Shown here in pieces: positions 15,209 to 15,209 of a stretch of DNA of 15,209 nucleotides. This stretch comes from Bacteroidales bacterium (GTDB lineage Bacteria; Bacteroidota; Bacteroidia; Bacteroidales; UBA932). The position numbers and the translations under genes are program-made. Within the stretch, counting starts at the first letter, position 1, and each line of letters opens with the position of its first letter. The notes beneath the pieces were generated by a model. That model worked only from the letters and a program-made list of their open reading frames with translations. It was not told where the DNA came from and made no database searches. The stretch spans positions 1 to 15,209 of the forward strand of contig JAFZDJ010000157.1 in assembly GCA_017561265.1 (NCBI GenBank). The letters are read 5' to 3'.

Positions 15209-15209
15209 C

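Overview
The window looks like chromosomal DNA from a Bacteroidota (Bacteroidales-type) bacterium. Pointers to this are a GH97 glycosidase next to a sialate O-acetylesterase-like esterase, a DUF4380 protein, a DUF2723 glycosyltransferase-like membrane protein, a lipobox/TM/HTH regulator of a Bacteroidales-only type, start codons without clear Shine-Dalgarno sequences, and exact TAnnTTTG (-7) promoter boxes. I cannot name the genus. I saw no rRNA, tRNA, CRISPR array, insertion sequence or phage gene.

Layout. (1) 2-2808, + strand: 3' end of a secreted SGNH/SASA esterase, then a GH97 glycosidase whose catalytic residues fit the retaining alpha-galactosidase branch; this looks like the tail of a glycan-utilisation operon. 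(2) 2811-6872, - strand: five close genes (DUF4380 secreted protein, Gfo/Idh/MocA oxidoreductase, YqhD-type alcohol dehydrogenase, periplasmic thioredoxin-like protein, small acidic unknown), probably one operon. Its last stop codon lies 2 bp from the GH97 stop. (3) 6873-6939: a compact divergent promoter region with one exact -7 box on each strand. (4) 6940-8926, + strand: a GNAT acetyltransferase and a PLP-dependent lyase of the tryptophanase/tyrosine phenol-lyase family. The lyase carries tyrosine phenol-lyase-type substrate residues but unusual PLP-pocket residues. (5) 8932-11928, - strand: a roughly 1000-residue DUF2723 membrane protein with its own -7 box. (6) 12064-15208, - strand: a compact lipoprotein-like transmembrane HTH regulator, downstream of a tight three-gene envelope operon (a partial protein with a TonB-C-like end, a secreted DUF3828-like protein, an outer-membrane beta-barrel). 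This end looks more AT-rich than the left half in hand-counted 60-base samples.

How the parts fit. The left half is about glycans: de-acetylation, alpha-galactoside cleavage, and then, by inference, sugar or aldehyde redox handling by the convergent operon. The middle gene pair concerns amino-acid breakdown. The right half concerns the cell envelope: glycan transfer outside the inner membrane, signalling across it, and outer-membrane and exported proteins of unknown role. The items most worth a second look are the variant lyase, the shortened one-component regulator, and the partial TonB-C-like protein with its two partners.
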